Assembly (NCBI GenBank): GCA_902761055.1
Contig: CACWIS010000004.1
Coordinates: 121,161-185,160, forward strand
Source of the DNA: Oscillospiraceae bacterium
GTDB taxonomy: Bacteria > Bacillota > Clostridia > Oscillospirales > Oscillospiraceae
Length of the DNA: 64,000 bases
Reading direction: 5' to 3'
The position numbers were made by a program, and so were the translations under genes. Positions 17,954 to 28,050 of this stretch are shown one piece after another. The stretch's first letter is position 1. Every line of letters begins with the position of its first letter. The notes beneath the pieces were generated by a model. That model did not search any database, had not been told where the DNA came from, and saw nothing but the letters and a program-made list of their open reading frames with translations.

Positions 17954-19315
<1,362 letters not shown>

Positions 19316-19357
19316 TTATTATTCGACCGAAGTCGTTGACCTTGTACGGCTGCGATC

Positions 19358-19386
19358 ATTATACTCCAAGCGGAGAAAATAAACAA
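19358..19386 (-). promoter_or_regulatory. Sigma-A promoter of gdhA
   Basis: On the minus strand, TTGTTT (19381-19386), a 17-bp spacer and TATAAT (19358-19363). It is about 55 bp before the gdhA start, which itself follows AAGGAGG. Confidence 0.72.
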
Positions 19387-19527
19387 GCCGTGCTTCATTT
19401 TAGACAAGGTTTTTTCGAGCACAAATTGAAAAATTGTTAAAATGCGATAAAAGCGACTTGATTATTTTGAGTATTTGTACTAATCTGTTTTTGAGAAAAC
19501 AAGAGCACGGAAAGGGGAAGAGAGCAC

Positions 19528-20439
19528 ATGATCCGCATCGGCGAGTTTGACGGATACAAGAGCTTTACGATCGAGAAGGGAGAGATCTCCCTGACGGTGA
19601 CGGAATACGGCGCGACGGCGACGAGCCTGAAATTCCGCGGCCGGGAGATGATCCTCGGCTTTGATTCGATCGAGGGCTACGAGAAGAGCACGGCCTTCAT
19701 CGGCGCGATCGTCGGCCGCTTCGCCAACCGGATCGGCGGCGCCGCCTTCACGCTGAACGGAGAGCGCTTCGCCCTCTGCGCCAACGAAGGGAGCAACACG
19801 CTGCACGGCGGCGACGCGGGCGGCTCGTGGCATCGCCGCCGCTGGACAGGCGAGGCGGAAGGGGAGGACCGCGTCGCGTTCACGCTTTATTCGCCCGACG
19901 GCGACAACGGCTTCCCGGGCGCGCTCACGGCCACGGCGGAATACCGCGTGACGGACTGCGGCGTGCGCATCGACTTCTCCGGCGTCAGCGACCGGGACAC
20001 CTACTATGCGCCGACCTCGCACATCTATTTCTCCCTCGGCGAGGAGAACATCCTCGGGGCGGAGATGCAGATCAACGCGCCCGGCCATCTCGAGGTGGAC
20101 GGCGGACTGATCCCGACCGGCAGGGTCCTCCCGGTGGAGGGCGAGTTCGATTTCACCGCGCCGCGCAGGATCGGGCGCGACTATGACGACTGCTTCGTTC
20201 TCGGCGGCGAGAAGGCCTGCACGGCGCGAGCGGGAGACGTGAAGCTCACGCTCTACACCGATTTCCCGGCGCTGCAGTTTTACACGGGCACCTGGCTCGA
20301 CGGCGGCTGGGCGCGGAACGCGGGCTTTGCGATCGAGCCGGAATTCTATCCCGACACGCCGAACAAGCCCGAGTTCCCGGACGCGCTTCTGCGCGCGGGC
20401 ACGCTTTTCTCGAAATATCTCGAATTCGTGTTTGAATAA
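19528..20439 (+). CDS. galM: Aldose 1-epimerase (galactose mutarotase)
   Basis: A 303-residue GalM-family enzyme that interconverts alpha and beta anomers of hexoses. Motifs are GAIVGRFANRIGGA (residues 59-72), NTLHGGDAGGSWHRR with the first active-site His, SDRDTYYAPTSHIYFSLG with the second His, and the catalytic Glu in FAIEPEFYPDTPN near the C-terminus. The length is slightly below the common 330-350 residues, as in the short clostridial group. GGAAAGGGGAAGAG before the ATG serves as the ribosome binding region. It is transcribed alone, divergent from gdhA, and ends at a strong palindromic terminator. Confidence 0.92.
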   Translation: MIRIGEFDGYKSFTIEKGEISLTVTEYGATATSLKFRGREMILGFDSIEGYEKSTAFIGAIVGRFANRIGGAAFTLNGERFALCANEGSNTLHGGDAGGSWHRRRWTGEAEGEDRVAFTLYSPDGDNGFPGALTATAEYRVTDCGVRIDFSGVSDRDTYYAPTSHIYFSLGEENILGAEMQINAPGHLEVDGGLIPTGRVLPVEGEFDFTAPRRIGRDYDDCFVLGGEKACTARAGDVKLTLYTDFPALQFYTGTWLDGGWARNAGFAIEPEFYPDTPNKPEFPDALLRAGTLFSKYLEFVFE

Positions 20440-20451
20440 ACGGAAACGCAA

Positions 20452-20484
20452 AGCGGCGGCCGGATATCCGGCCGCCGCTTTTTT
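20452..20484. terminator. Bidirectional terminator between galM and hpf
   Basis: A near-perfect palindrome with a 12-bp stem (20452-20463 with 20468-20479, core GCGGCGGCCGG) and a T run on the + side. It separates the converging galM and hpf genes. Confidence 0.9.
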
Positions 20485-20499
20485 ATATCAGAATACTGC

Positions 20500-21048
20500 T
20501 CAGTCGTCCAGCCCGTCGTCGCAGATCAGGCCGTAGCCGCCGTTTTTGCGCGCGTACACGACGGAGATCGCGTCCTCGGCGTCCATGTTGCGGAAGACGA
20601 AGAATTCGTGGCCCAGCAGGTTCATCTGCAGGATCGCCTCCTGCACGCTCATGGGCTTGATGGAAAAGCGCTTGCTGCGTACGACCTTGAACTCTTCCTT
20701 GTCCTCTTCCTCGGCGGGGGCGAAAGCAGGTACGGCGTCACGCTCCAGTGCACCCTCGCGAAGCCGCTTCTCGAGGCGTGTCTTGTTCCGGCGGATCTGC
20801 CGCTCGATCGCGGCGACGCCGGAGTCTACCGATGCGTACATGTCGTTGGTAAGTTCGCTTGCTCTGTAGTACAGTCCGTTGTTGTGGATGGTGATCTCGG
20901 CGCGGAAGCGGCCGCGCTCGATCGAGAAGGTGACGAAAGCGTCGGCCTCATTCCTGAAGAAGCGGTCGAGCTTGCCGATCTTCTTGACGGCATAGGCGCG
21001 CAGATCCTCGGAAGAATCCATCTTTTTCTCGGCAAAAGTGAACTTCAT
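20500..21048 (-). CDS. hpf: Long-form ribosome hibernation promoting factor
   Basis: HPF dimerises 70S ribosomes into inactive 100S particles in stationary phase. The 182-residue length is that of the long form found in Bacillota. The N-terminal S30AE domain (about 1-100) shows SEDLRAYAVKKIGKLDRFF and the ribosome-binding basic helix QIRRNKTRLEKRLR. A charged linker follows, then the C-terminal dimerisation domain (about 122-182) with SIKPMSVQEAILQMNLLGHEFFVF, cited in outline. It is a single-gene unit with an extended -10 promoter. Confidence 0.95.
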   Translation of the reverse strand: MKFTFAEKKMDSSEDLRAYAVKKIGKLDRFFRNEADAFVTFSIERGRFRAEITIHNNGLYYRASELTNDMYASVDSGVAAIERQIRRNKTRLEKRLREGALERDAVPAFAPAEEEDKEEFKVVRSKRFSIKPMSVQEAILQMNLLGHEFFVFRNMDAEDAISVVYARKNGGYGLICDDGLDD

Positions 21049-21147
21049 GCTGCCAATCCTCCTGTATATGGCGGCGGACGGCGGGGCCGTACGCCGCGCT
21101 CTGAATTCGGAGCGTCCTTCCGCGGGGAAGAGACTTTCCGTGCTTAT

Positions 21148-21176
21148 AGTATAGCACTATTGCGATTTAATGAAAA
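21148..21176 (-). promoter_or_regulatory. Promoter of hpf
   Basis: On the minus strand, TTTTCA (21171-21176), 17 bp and TATACT (21148-21153), with TGC directly before the -10 (extended -10). Confidence 0.6.
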
Positions 21177-21249
21177 GAATTTTTCTCAACAAATCGCAAG
21201 ATCGTCAGATCACACCGAAACAAAGAGATCATTTTGTCGATTCATACGA

Positions 21250-21283
21250 AAAAACGAGGCTCCCGAAACGGCCGGGAGCCTCG
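21250..21283 (-). terminator. Terminator of the glyS-nadE operon
   Basis: An 11-bp stem (21255-21265 with 21273-21283, core GAGGCTCCCG), followed on the minus strand by a T run. It is 16 bp past the nadE stop. Confidence 0.88.
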
Positions 21284-21298
21284 CTTCCTGTTATTCGC

Positions 21299-23188
21299 TC
21301 AGCGCTCGTATTCCTCGAGCATCCGCAGAAACAGCGCGCTCTCCGCGTCCGAGGGCATGTGCAGCCCCGTCCGCGGCGAGACCGAGAAGGCCTCGACGGC
21401 CGGGCCGTCCATCAGGCAGCTGCGCTTGAACTGCTGCGAGAAGAGGCGCCTGCTGTAGCTCTTGAGCCAGCGGATCAGCTCTTCGTCGGAGAATTCGTCG
21501 CCGTAGGCGAGCTTCGCCAAACGCATCGTCTTGATCGGATCGAAGCCGCAGACGAGGATCTTGTGCGTGAAGAAGTCCTGCAGGCTGTAAGAGCCGACGG
21601 CGTCCTCGCTCTTTTGCTCGATCATGTCGTCGTGGATCGGCAGCAGCTCGGGCGTGACCGGGCAGTCGAGCACGTCGTAAAGCGCGGCCTTGAGGATCCT
21701 GTCGTCCGTCTTGCGCGCGATGTGGCCCACCGCGGCGCGCACCTGGGTCTTCGTCAGACCGAGGTTGACGTCGTACATGCTCGTGTGGTCGCCGTTGTAG
21801 GTGCACCAGCCGTCGATGTATTCGCTGAGATCCTCCGTGCCGACGTCGAGGCCGTTAACCTTGTTGGAAATATCCATCAGGACCTGCGTGCGCTCGCGGG
21901 CCTGGGCGTTCTCAAAGGCGACGGAGTAGTCGTCGTGCGCGTGGCCGATGTCGTCGAAGTGCTGACAGACGCTCCTGGAGATGTCGATCACGCGTACCTC
22001 GGCACCGATCTGCTCGGCGACGACGACGGCGTTGGACTTGGTGCGGCTGGAGGTGCCGAAGCAGGGCATCGTGCAGGCGATGACATTCTCGGAGGGCAGG
22101 CCCATGCGCCGGACGGCCATCGCGCTGACGAGCACGGCCAGCGTGGAGTCCACGCCGCCGGAGATGCCGACGACGCAGTGGTCGAGATGCGCGTAGGTCA
22201 TCCGCTTGACAAGGCCGGATACCTGGATGTCGAGCATCCGCTCGCAGTAGCGCGCGAGCTCCTCCTCGCCCTCGGGCAGCTGCGGATACTTCCGGTAGTG
22301 CCGCGTGAGCGCGGTGTCGGTAAGCTCGCCGCCCCAGCTCTCGAGGCAGAGATCCTCACCGGGCAGACCGAAGCCTCCGTCGCGGCGGCGCAGCGTGAGC
22401 AGATACTGCACGTCGATCTCGCTGACCGCGAGACTGTCCGCCCGCTCGTCCCAGGCAAGCAGCTCGCCGTTCTCGGCCACGAGGCAGAGACCGGAATAGC
22501 TGTTGTCGGTCGTGCTCTCGCCCCGGCCGGGCGCGGCGAGCACCAGCGCGCACTTGAGGCGGCGGGACAGCGCGCGGATCTCGTCCTTCGCCTCCGCGGT
22601 GGAGTAAAGCGTCTCGGGGAAGCAGGCCATCTGGGCGACGAGCGTCGCGCCCTCAAGCGCGTAGGTCATCGCGGGGGAGACGGGCTCGTTCGAATCGGAG
22701 CCGAGCTCGACCGCGACGGCAAGCCCCTCGAGGGAGGCGTGGGTGAAGAGCGTGTTGGGGCAGAGGCAGCTCTCATAGGGGCCAATCCGCACGAAATCGC
22801 CCTCGCCCTCGTAGACGGAGAAGGGCGTTCCGCTCACGTCCTCGCGCGGGACAAGGCCGAGGATGCCGCCGTCGTACACGACGGCAGCCACGCTCAGAAG
22901 CTTCGCGCCGAAGGCGAAGGGAAGGCCGACGAAGATCAGCATGTCGACGCCCTCGCTCGCCTCGACGACTTTCTCCAGCGCGCGCGCCGCGCCGTCGAGC
23001 AGCACCCGGTGTCCCAGCAGATCGCCGCAGGTGGCGCCGGTGAGCGTCAGCTCCGGGAAAACGAGGATCTTCACGCCTTTTTCCGCAGCGCCGCGGATCG
23101 CGTCGACGACGAGCCCGGCGTTGTACTCGCAGTCCGCGAGCCGGATCACCGGAGAGGCGGCGGCGACTTTTACAAAGCCATCTTTCAT
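21299..23188 (-). CDS. nadE: NAD synthetase with a degenerate glutaminase domain
   Basis: NadE amidates deamido-NAD to NAD. The 629-residue protein has the two-domain glutamine-dependent architecture: an N-terminal nitrilase-like glutaminase (about 1-280) and a C-terminal synthetase (about 310-629) with the ATP-pyrophosphatase loop VGISGGVDSTLAVL. The synthetase half also has STYxxAE-type and GSYSLQDFFTHKIL segments. In the glutaminase half Glu46 is kept (FPELTLTGATCGDLL). The usual Lys aligns with Arg115 (GLVPREDVSG) and the nucleophilic Cys of the VEICEDxW motif aligns with Gly163 (VAVELGSDSN). By my alignment, glutamine hydrolysis should be lost and the enzyme should depend on free ammonia. 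It lies 15 bp after glyS in the same operon. Confidence 0.92.
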   Translation of the reverse strand: MKDGFVKVAAASPVIRLADCEYNAGLVVDAIRGAAEKGVKILVFPELTLTGATCGDLLGHRVLLDGAARALEKVVEASEGVDMLIFVGLPFAFGAKLLSVAAVVYDGGILGLVPREDVSGTPFSVYEGEGDFVRIGPYESCLCPNTLFTHASLEGLAVAVELGSDSNEPVSPAMTYALEGATLVAQMACFPETLYSTAEAKDEIRALSRRLKCALVLAAPGRGESTTDNSYSGLCLVAENGELLAWDERADSLAVSEIDVQYLLTLRRRDGGFGLPGEDLCLESWGGELTDTALTRHYRKYPQLPEGEEELARYCERMLDIQVSGLVKRMTYAHLDHCVVGISGGVDSTLAVLVSAMAVRRMGLPSENVIACTMPCFGTSSRTKSNAVVVAEQIGAEVRVIDISRSVCQHFDDIGHAHDDYSVAFENAQARERTQVLMDISNKVNGLDVGTEDLSEYIDGWCTYNGDHTSMYDVNLGLTKTQVRAAVGHIARKTDDRILKAALYDVLDCPVTPELLPIHDDMIEQKSEDAVGSYSLQDFFTHKILVCGFDPIKTMRLAKLAYGDEFSDEELIRWLKSYSRRLFSQQFKRSCLMDGPAVEAFSVSPRTGLHMPSDAESALFLRMLEEYER

Positions 23189-23203
23189 GTCTCTTGCTCC
23201 TGC

Positions 23204-24628
23204 TTAAAACCTGATGCGCTCGGAAATGTAGCTCTTGACTTCGCTGATGGGGATGCGCACCTGCTCCATGCTGTCGCGGTCGCGGATCGTGACGCAGTGG
23301 TCGGCCTCGTCGGTCTCGGTGCCGACGGTGTTGAAGTCGAAGGTGATGCAGAAGGGCGTGCCGATCTCGTCCTCGCGGCGGTAGCGCTTGCCGATCGAGC
23401 CGGTCTCGTCGTAGTCGCACATGAACTCTTTGGACAGCTCGCGGTAGAGCTCCATCGCCGGGCCGGTCAGGATCTCCTTCTTCGACAGCGGCAGGATCGC
23501 GCACTTGTAGGGCGCGAGCGCAGGGTGCAGATGCAGCACCGTGCGGATATCGTCGTTGCCCTTCTTGTCCCGGCCGACGACCTGCTCGTCATAGGCCTCG
23601 CACAGGAAGGCGAGCGCCACGCGGTCGCAGCCGAGCGAGGGCTCGATGACGTAGGGGACGTAGTGCTCGTTCGTGTCCTGGTCGAAGTAGCTCAGATCCT
23701 TGCCGGAGGCCTCCTGATGGCGGCCGAGGTCGTAGTCCGTGCGGTCGGCGATGCCCCAGAGCTCGCCCCAGTCGGTGAAGGGGAAGGCGTACTCGATGTC
23801 GGTCGTGGCGCGGGAGTAGAAGGCGAGCTCGGCCTTCTCATGGTCGCGCAGGCGCAGATGCTCCTCGGAGATGCCGAGCGAGAGCAGCCACTTTTTGCAA
23901 AAATCCTTCCAGTAGGCGAACCACTCGAGGTCCGTGCCGGGCTTGCAGAAGAACTCGCACTCCATCTGCTCGAACTCGCGGGTGCGGAAGGTGAAGTTGC
24001 CCGGGGTGATCTCGTTGCGGAAGGCCTTGCCGACCTGGCAGACGCCGAAGGGCAGCTTGCGGCGCGTGGTGCGCTGGATATTGGCAAAGTTCACGAAGAT
24101 GCCCTGCGCGGTCTCCGGACGGAGATAGCACACGGAGGAGGAATCCTCGGTCACGCCGATGGCGGTCTTGAACATCAGGTTGAACTTGCGGATCGGGGTG
24201 AAAGTATGCTTGCCGCAGACGGGGCAGACGATGTCCTCGTGCGCGGCGATGAAGGCGTCCATCTCGTCGAAGGTCATCGCGTCGACGTTGACCTCGCCGT
24301 GCTCCTCGCCGATCAGCTTGTCGGCGCGGTGGCGGGCCTTGCAGCTGCGGCAGTCGAGCAGCGGGTCGGAGAAGCCGGCGACGTGTCCGGTCGTGACCCA
24401 GGTCTGGGGGTTCATCAGGATCGCCGCGTCGAGACCGACGTTGTACTCGCTCTCCTGCACAAACTTTTTCAGCCAGGCTTTTTTGACGTTGTTCTTGAAC
24501 TCCACGCCCAGCGGGCCGTAGTCCCAGGAGTTGGCGAGGCCGCCGTAGATCTCGCTGCCGGCGTAGACGAAGCCGCGGTTCTTGCACAGCGCCACGATCT
24601 TGTCCATCGTTTTTTCATTGTGTTCCAT
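23204..24628 (-). CDS. glyS: Glycyl-tRNA synthetase, single-chain class II
   Basis: Charges tRNA-Gly. The 474-residue protein is the homodimeric type found in Clostridia, Gram-positives and eukaryotes. It shows [22 protein letters not shown] at the N-terminus (given in outline), a zinc-finger-like C-x2-C pair ([18 protein letters not shown]), motif 2 [19 protein letters not shown] and motif 3 [13 protein letters not shown], then an anticodon-binding domain. The open frame extends upstream to 24805, but the ATG at 24626-24628, after AAAGGA, matches the family N-terminus. No T-box was found before it. It heads an operon with nadE. Confidence 0.96.
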   Translation of the reverse strand: MEHNEKTMDKIVALCKNRGFVYAGSEIYGGLANSWDYGPLGVEFKNNVKKAWLKKFVQESEYNVGLDAAILMNPQTWVTTGHVAGFSDPLLDCRSCKARHRADKLIGEEHGEVNVDAMTFDEMDAFIAAHEDIVCPVCGKHTFTPIRKFNLMFKTAIGVTEDSSSVCYLRPETAQGIFVNFANIQRTTRRKLPFGVCQVGKAFRNEITPGNFTFRTREFEQMECEFFCKPGTDLEWFAYWKDFCKKWLLSLGISEEHLRLRDHEKAELAFYSRATTDIEYAFPFTDWGELWGIADRTDYDLGRHQEASGKDLSYFDQDTNEHYVPYVIEPSLGCDRVALAFLCEAYDEQVVGRDKKGNDDIRTVLHLHPALAPYKCAILPLSKKEILTGPAMELYRELSKEFMCDYDETGSIGKRYRREDEIGTPFCITFDFNTVGTETDEADHCVTIRDRDSMEQVRIPISEVKSYISERIRF

Positions 24629-24691
24629 TGTTCGTTCCTTTCCCGCGGCTGGCTGCCGCAGAGAGTATTTGTCGTGTTCCGACAAATTATT

Positions 24692-24720
24692 AATATAGCA
24701 GATTCCGCTTCCGACTGCAA
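24692..24720 (-). promoter_or_regulatory. Sigma-A promoter of glyS-nadE
   Basis: On the minus strand, TTGCAG (24715-24720), a 17-bp spacer and TATATT (24692-24697), with TGC before the -10. Confidence 0.65.
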
Positions 24721-24798
24721 CGAAAAAAACCGCTTTGGCAAAAAATAGACAAGGAAAAAGGCAGGTTCTGAAAAAAACTAAATTTTTTGAAAAAAATG

Positions 24799-24827
24799 TT
24801 AACATAATCCGAAAAATGGTGTATACT
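24799..24827 (+). promoter_or_regulatory. Sigma-A promoter of the polysaccharide deacetylase gene
   Basis: TTAACA (24799-24804), a 17-bp spacer and TATACT (24822-24827), 33 bp before the proposed GTG start. It is divergent from the glyS promoter, about 80 bp away. Confidence 0.7.
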
Positions 24828-24860
24828 GAAAAAAACTTCTGTTATAAGGTGGAACGCATC

Positions 24861-26372
24861 GTGCCGGAGAAAAAGAGAAAGCAGCCCAGAACCACGCACG
24901 CGCCGCGCAGAACGCACGACGAGATCAAAACGGAATACAGGAAGAAAAAGTCTGCCGTCGTCTTTGCGATCGCGATGATCTACCTGGTGATCGTCGCCGC
25001 CGCGGCCGTCATTCTCGACGACCGCCGGGTCGAGATCGAGCTCAAAGGAGACGAGGAGATCACGGCCGAGGTCGGCGGCGAACTGAACGACCCCGGGGCC
25101 GAGGCGCATTATGTCGGCAACCTCTTCGGCAAAGGAAAGCGCGAGGTCCCCGTCACGGTCGAGAGCGATGCGGATCTGACAAAGCTCGGCGACTATACGC
25201 TGCACTACAGCGCCGGCGCCGGCAGCAAGACCGCGGAGTGCTACCGCCGCGTCCACGTCGTCGATACCACGCCGCCCGAGATCACGCTCCGGCATGAGGA
25301 GGGCTACCTCGCCAGCTGGCTCGTGGGCTACAGCGAGGAGGGCTTCACCGCCACGGACAACTACGACGGAGACATCACCGACCGCGTCGTCCGCACCGAG
25401 GTCGACGGCAGGATCTACTACAGCGTGGAGGATTCCTCCGGCAACGAAACGGCCGTCGTGCGCGAGATCGAATACAATATCTCCGAGCCGATGATCCGCC
25501 TCGAGGGCGGGGAAGAGATCGAGATCGGCGCCGCCTTCACCTACACCGACCCGGGCTTTGAGGCCATCGACGGGAGCGGGAATGATCTGAGCTCCTACGT
25601 GGTGGTCACGGGCGAGGTCGTCCCCTGGAAGCCGGGCAGCTATCCGCTGACCTACACCATCACCAACGAAGAGGGCGAGACCGCAGTCGCACACCGGACG
25701 GTCAATGTCGTGGCGCAGCCGCCGGCGGCCACGATCGTTCCGGATGAGAAGACCATCTATCTGACCTTCGACGACGGCCCGAGCATGTACACCGACCGGC
25801 TGCTCGACGTCCTGTCCCGATACGACGCGAAGGCGACCTTCTTTGTTACCTGCTGCGATCCGGATTACATGGACTGCATCGGCCGCGCTTTCCGCGAGGG
25901 GCATTCGATCGGCGTTCACACCAAGACGCACGACTACTACACGCTCTATGCCAACGAACAGGCCTTCTTCGACGACTTCCTCGCGGTGGAGGATGCGATC
26001 TACGAGCAAACGGGCCAATACACAAAGCTCTTCCGCTTCCCGGGCGGCAGCAGCAACACCGTCAGCCGCAACTACAACATCGGCATCATGACGCGTCTGG
26101 CAAAGATCATGACCGACATGGGCTATGTCTATTTTGACTGGAGCGTCGACAGCGGCGACGCGCTCGGCGGCGCGAAGACCAGCTACGCCGTGGCCAACAA
26201 TGTGGCCGACGGCTGCAGCGAGGAGACCGTGAGCGTGGTCCTGCAGCACGACACCAAGGGCTTCAGCGTCGACGCGGTCGAGACGATCCTGCGCTGGGGA
26301 CGGAATCGCGGCTACACCTTCAAGGCGCTCGACGAGACCAGCTACACGGCGCATCACACGATCGCCAACTGA
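24861..26372 (+). CDS. Membrane-anchored polysaccharide deacetylase with two Ig-like domains
   Basis: A surface enzyme that probably removes N-acetyl groups from peptidoglycan or another wall glycan. From a GTG at 24861 (AAGGTGG 8 bp upstream; the longer ATG frame would begin inside the promoter) it is 503 residues. It has a basic cytoplasmic tail, one membrane helix (about 30-50) and two DUF5011/Ig-like domains (about 55-135 and 210-290, each ending in a VVDTTPPEITL- or NVVAQPP-type strand). The C-terminal NodB domain is about residues 300-495. NodB motifs are YLTFDDGPS (catalytic Asp and metal Asp), IGVHTKTHDYY (the two metal His, as HxxxH) and LFRFPGGSSN. It is followed 34 bp later by coaX. 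Confidence 0.9.
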   Translation: MPEKKRKQPRTTHAPRRTHDEIKTEYRKKKSAVVFAIAMIYLVIVAAAAVILDDRRVEIELKGDEEITAEVGGELNDPGAEAHYVGNLFGKGKREVPVTVESDADLTKLGDYTLHYSAGAGSKTAECYRRVHVVDTTPPEITLRHEEGYLASWLVGYSEEGFTATDNYDGDITDRVVRTEVDGRIYYSVEDSSGNETAVVREIEYNISEPMIRLEGGEEIEIGAAFTYTDPGFEAIDGSGNDLSSYVVVTGEVVPWKPGSYPLTYTITNEEGETAVAHRTVNVVAQPPAATIVPDEKTIYLTFDDGPSMYTDRLLDVLSRYDAKATFFVTCCDPDYMDCIGRAFREGHSIGVHTKTHDYYTLYANEQAFFDDFLAVEDAIYEQTGQYTKLFRFPGGSSNTVSRNYNIGIMTRLAKIMTDMGYVYFDWSVDSGDALGGAKTSYAVANNVADGCSEETVSVVLQHDTKGFSVDAVETILRWGRNRGYTFKALDETSYTAHHTIAN

Positions 26373-26406
26373 CAGACTATACGGATGGATACGGGAGGGC
26401 TTCACC

Positions 26407-27171
26407 ATGCTGCTTGCCATTGACGTGGGAAACACCAACATCGTGCTCGGCTGCATCGACGGAGGCACGATCCTCAATGTCGTGCGCATCCACACGGACA
26501 CGCGCGAGACCGAGGCGGAATACACCATCAAGCTCAAGGAGATCTTTTACGCCTACGGCATGGACGTCGCCGCCTTTGACGGCGCGATCCTCTCGTCCGT
26601 CGTCCCGCCCGTGACCGGCCCGATCCAGCGGGCGGTCAGACAGCTGACGGGACTGGAATGCATGGTCGTCGGCCCCGGCATGAAGACCGGCATGAACGTC
26701 CGCATCGACGATCCGGGCACGGTGGCGGGCGATCTGATCGTCGGCGGCGTGGCCGCCATGCAGTTCTACGGCACGCCCGTGATCGTGCTCGACCTCGGCA
26801 CCGCGACGACAGCCACCGTCATCGACGAGAAGGGAAGCTTCCGCGGCGGCGCGATCATGCCCGGCGTCAAGCTCTCCTACGGCGCGCTCGCGGCCGGGAC
26901 CAGCCTGCTGCCGGATATCTCCATCACGCCCCCGAAGAAGTGCATCGCGACCAACACGGTGGACTGCATGCGCTCCGGCGCCGTCTTCGGCACCGCGGCG
27001 ATGATCGACGGGCTGATCGACCGCATGGAGGCGGAGCTGGGACAGCCCTGCACGGTCGTCGCCACGGGCGGCCTCGCCTCGAGCATCACGCCCTACTGCA
27101 GGCGCGAGATCGTCTGCGACGACGATCTGCTGCTCAAGGGCATGTGGGTGCTGTACGAGAAAAACAGATAA
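26407..27171 (+). CDS. coaX: Type III pantothenate kinase
   Basis: First enzyme of coenzyme A synthesis, ATP + pantothenate to 4'-phosphopantothenate. The 254-residue length is typical. It begins with the acidic P-loop-like LLAIDVGNTNIVLG and continues with SSVVPPVTGP, a second phosphate site VIVLDLGTATTATVID and GAIMPGVKLSYGALAAGTS. The normally conserved GADR-type motif reads TVAGDLIVGG here, with the Asp kept but Arg replaced by Leu; similar substitutions occur in some clostridial CoaX as far as I recall. CoaX enzymes need a monovalent cation and are not feedback-inhibited by CoA. It ends at a strong terminator. Confidence 0.93.
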   Translation: MLLAIDVGNTNIVLGCIDGGTILNVVRIHTDTRETEAEYTIKLKEIFYAYGMDVAAFDGAILSSVVPPVTGPIQRAVRQLTGLECMVVGPGMKTGMNVRIDDPGTVAGDLIVGGVAAMQFYGTPVIVLDLGTATTATVIDEKGSFRGGAIMPGVKLSYGALAAGTSLLPDISITPPKKCIATNTVDCMRSGAVFGTAAMIDGLIDRMEAELGQPCTVVATGGLASSITPYCRREIVCDDDLLLKGMWVLYEKNR

Positions 27172-27179
27172 AACGACGA

Positions 27180-27210
27180 GCGCCTGACCCGATCCGGGTC
27201 AGGCGCTTTT
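27180..27210 (+). terminator. Terminator of coaX
   Basis: An 11-bp stem GCGCCTGACCC / GGGTCAGGCGC (27180-27190 and 27196-27206) followed by four T. Confidence 0.85.
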
Positions 27211-27265
27211 ATCCGCTGCTCGCCGCCCTTCTTCCCGGCCTCCTCGCGCGCAGCGTCGGCGGAGA

Positions 27266-27303
27266 TCGAAAAAGCGGCGCCCGTCGAAAACGGGCGCCGC
27301 TTT
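27266..27303 (-). terminator. Terminator of hypB
   Basis: A 13-bp stem (27271-27283 with 27291-27303, core GCGGCGCCCG), followed on the minus strand by a T run. It is 36 bp past the hypB stop. Confidence 0.85.
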
Positions 27304-27338
27304 ATGAATGATCGGGAAAAGAGCCTTGCTTTCGCGGA

Positions 27339-28010
27339 TCAGTCCGCGTTCCAGGCGCGGATCTGCCCGCGCAGCCAGTCCGCCCATTCGTCGATCCCCT
27401 CGCCGGTGCGCGCGGAGATCGGGATGATCTTCATGTTCGGGTTGAGACGGTGGACGTATTTCTCGCAGGCCGCCATGTCGAAGTCGAAGTAGGGGAGCAC
27501 ATCGATCTTGTTGATGAGCAGCACGTCGCAGATGGAGAACATCAGCGGATACTTCAGCGGCTTGTCGTCGCCCTCGGGGACCGAAAGGATCATCGCGTTT
27601 TTCGACGCGCCGGTGTCGAACTCCGCCGGGCAGACGAGGTTGCCGATGTTTTCGAGGATCGCAAAATCCACGTCGTCCACGCCGAGCCCCTCGAGCCCCT
27701 GACGGGTCATGCCCGCGTCGAGGTGGCACATGCCGCCGGTGTGCAGCTGGATGACCTTCGCGCCCGTCTTTTCGATCGTGGCGGCGTCGACGTCGGAGTC
27801 GATGTCGGCCTCCATCACGCCGATGCGGAACTCGTCCTTGAGCGCGGCGATCGTGCGCTTGAGCGTCGTCGTCTTGCCGCTGCCGGGCGAGCTCATCAGA
27901 TTGAGCAGAAAGACCTTGTCCTTTTTCAACTCGGCGCGCAGCTTGTCCGCCGCGCGGTCGTTGCTCTCGAACACGCTCTGCTTGATTTCAAGAACACGGA
28001 AACCTTCCAT
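27339..28010 (-). CDS. hypB: Hydrogenase nickel incorporation GTPase HypB
   Basis: HypB is the GTPase that, with HypA, loads Ni into [NiFe] hydrogenase (or urease-like enzymes). The 223-residue protein has the P-loop MSSPGSGKTTTLKRT (near residue 40), GVMEADIDSDVDA, the metal-binding Cys-His pair in HTGGMCHLDAGM, ENIGNLVCPAEFD and the guanine motif LINKIDVLPYFD. It lacks the N-terminal CxxCGC and poly-His nickel-storage sequences. The start at 28008-28010 has GGAGG 8 bp upstream; a longer frame exists but is not supported. No hypA, hypC-F or hydrogenase gene is adjacent, so it is an orphan within this window. Confidence 0.94.
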   Translation of the reverse strand: MEGFRVLEIKQSVFESNDRAADKLRAELKKDKVFLLNLMSSPGSGKTTTLKRTIAALKDEFRIGVMEADIDSDVDAATIEKTGAKVIQLHTGGMCHLDAGMTRQGLEGLGVDDVDFAILENIGNLVCPAEFDTGASKNAMILSVPEGDDKPLKYPLMFSICDVLLINKIDVLPYFDFDMAACEKYVHRLNPNMKIIPISARTGEGIDEWADWLRGQIRAWNAD

Positions 28011-28038
28011 GGAAAAAACCTCCGTCATGGTGTATAAT
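28010..28038 (+). promoter_or_regulatory. Possible promoter of the HAD phosphatase gene
   Basis: TGGAAA (28010-28015), 17 bp and TATAAT (28033-28038). The -35 overlaps the hypB start codon on the other strand, so the two divergent promoters interleave. Confidence 0.5.
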
Positions 28039-28050
28039 GATAACAATGAC

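Noticed and set aside
21170-24748. A 1192-codon open frame opposite nadE and glyS
   Set aside because: It lies antisense to two clear genes. High GC with biased third positions keeps antisense frames open; the translation is Arg/Gly/Glu/His-rich without family signals and has no ribosome site.
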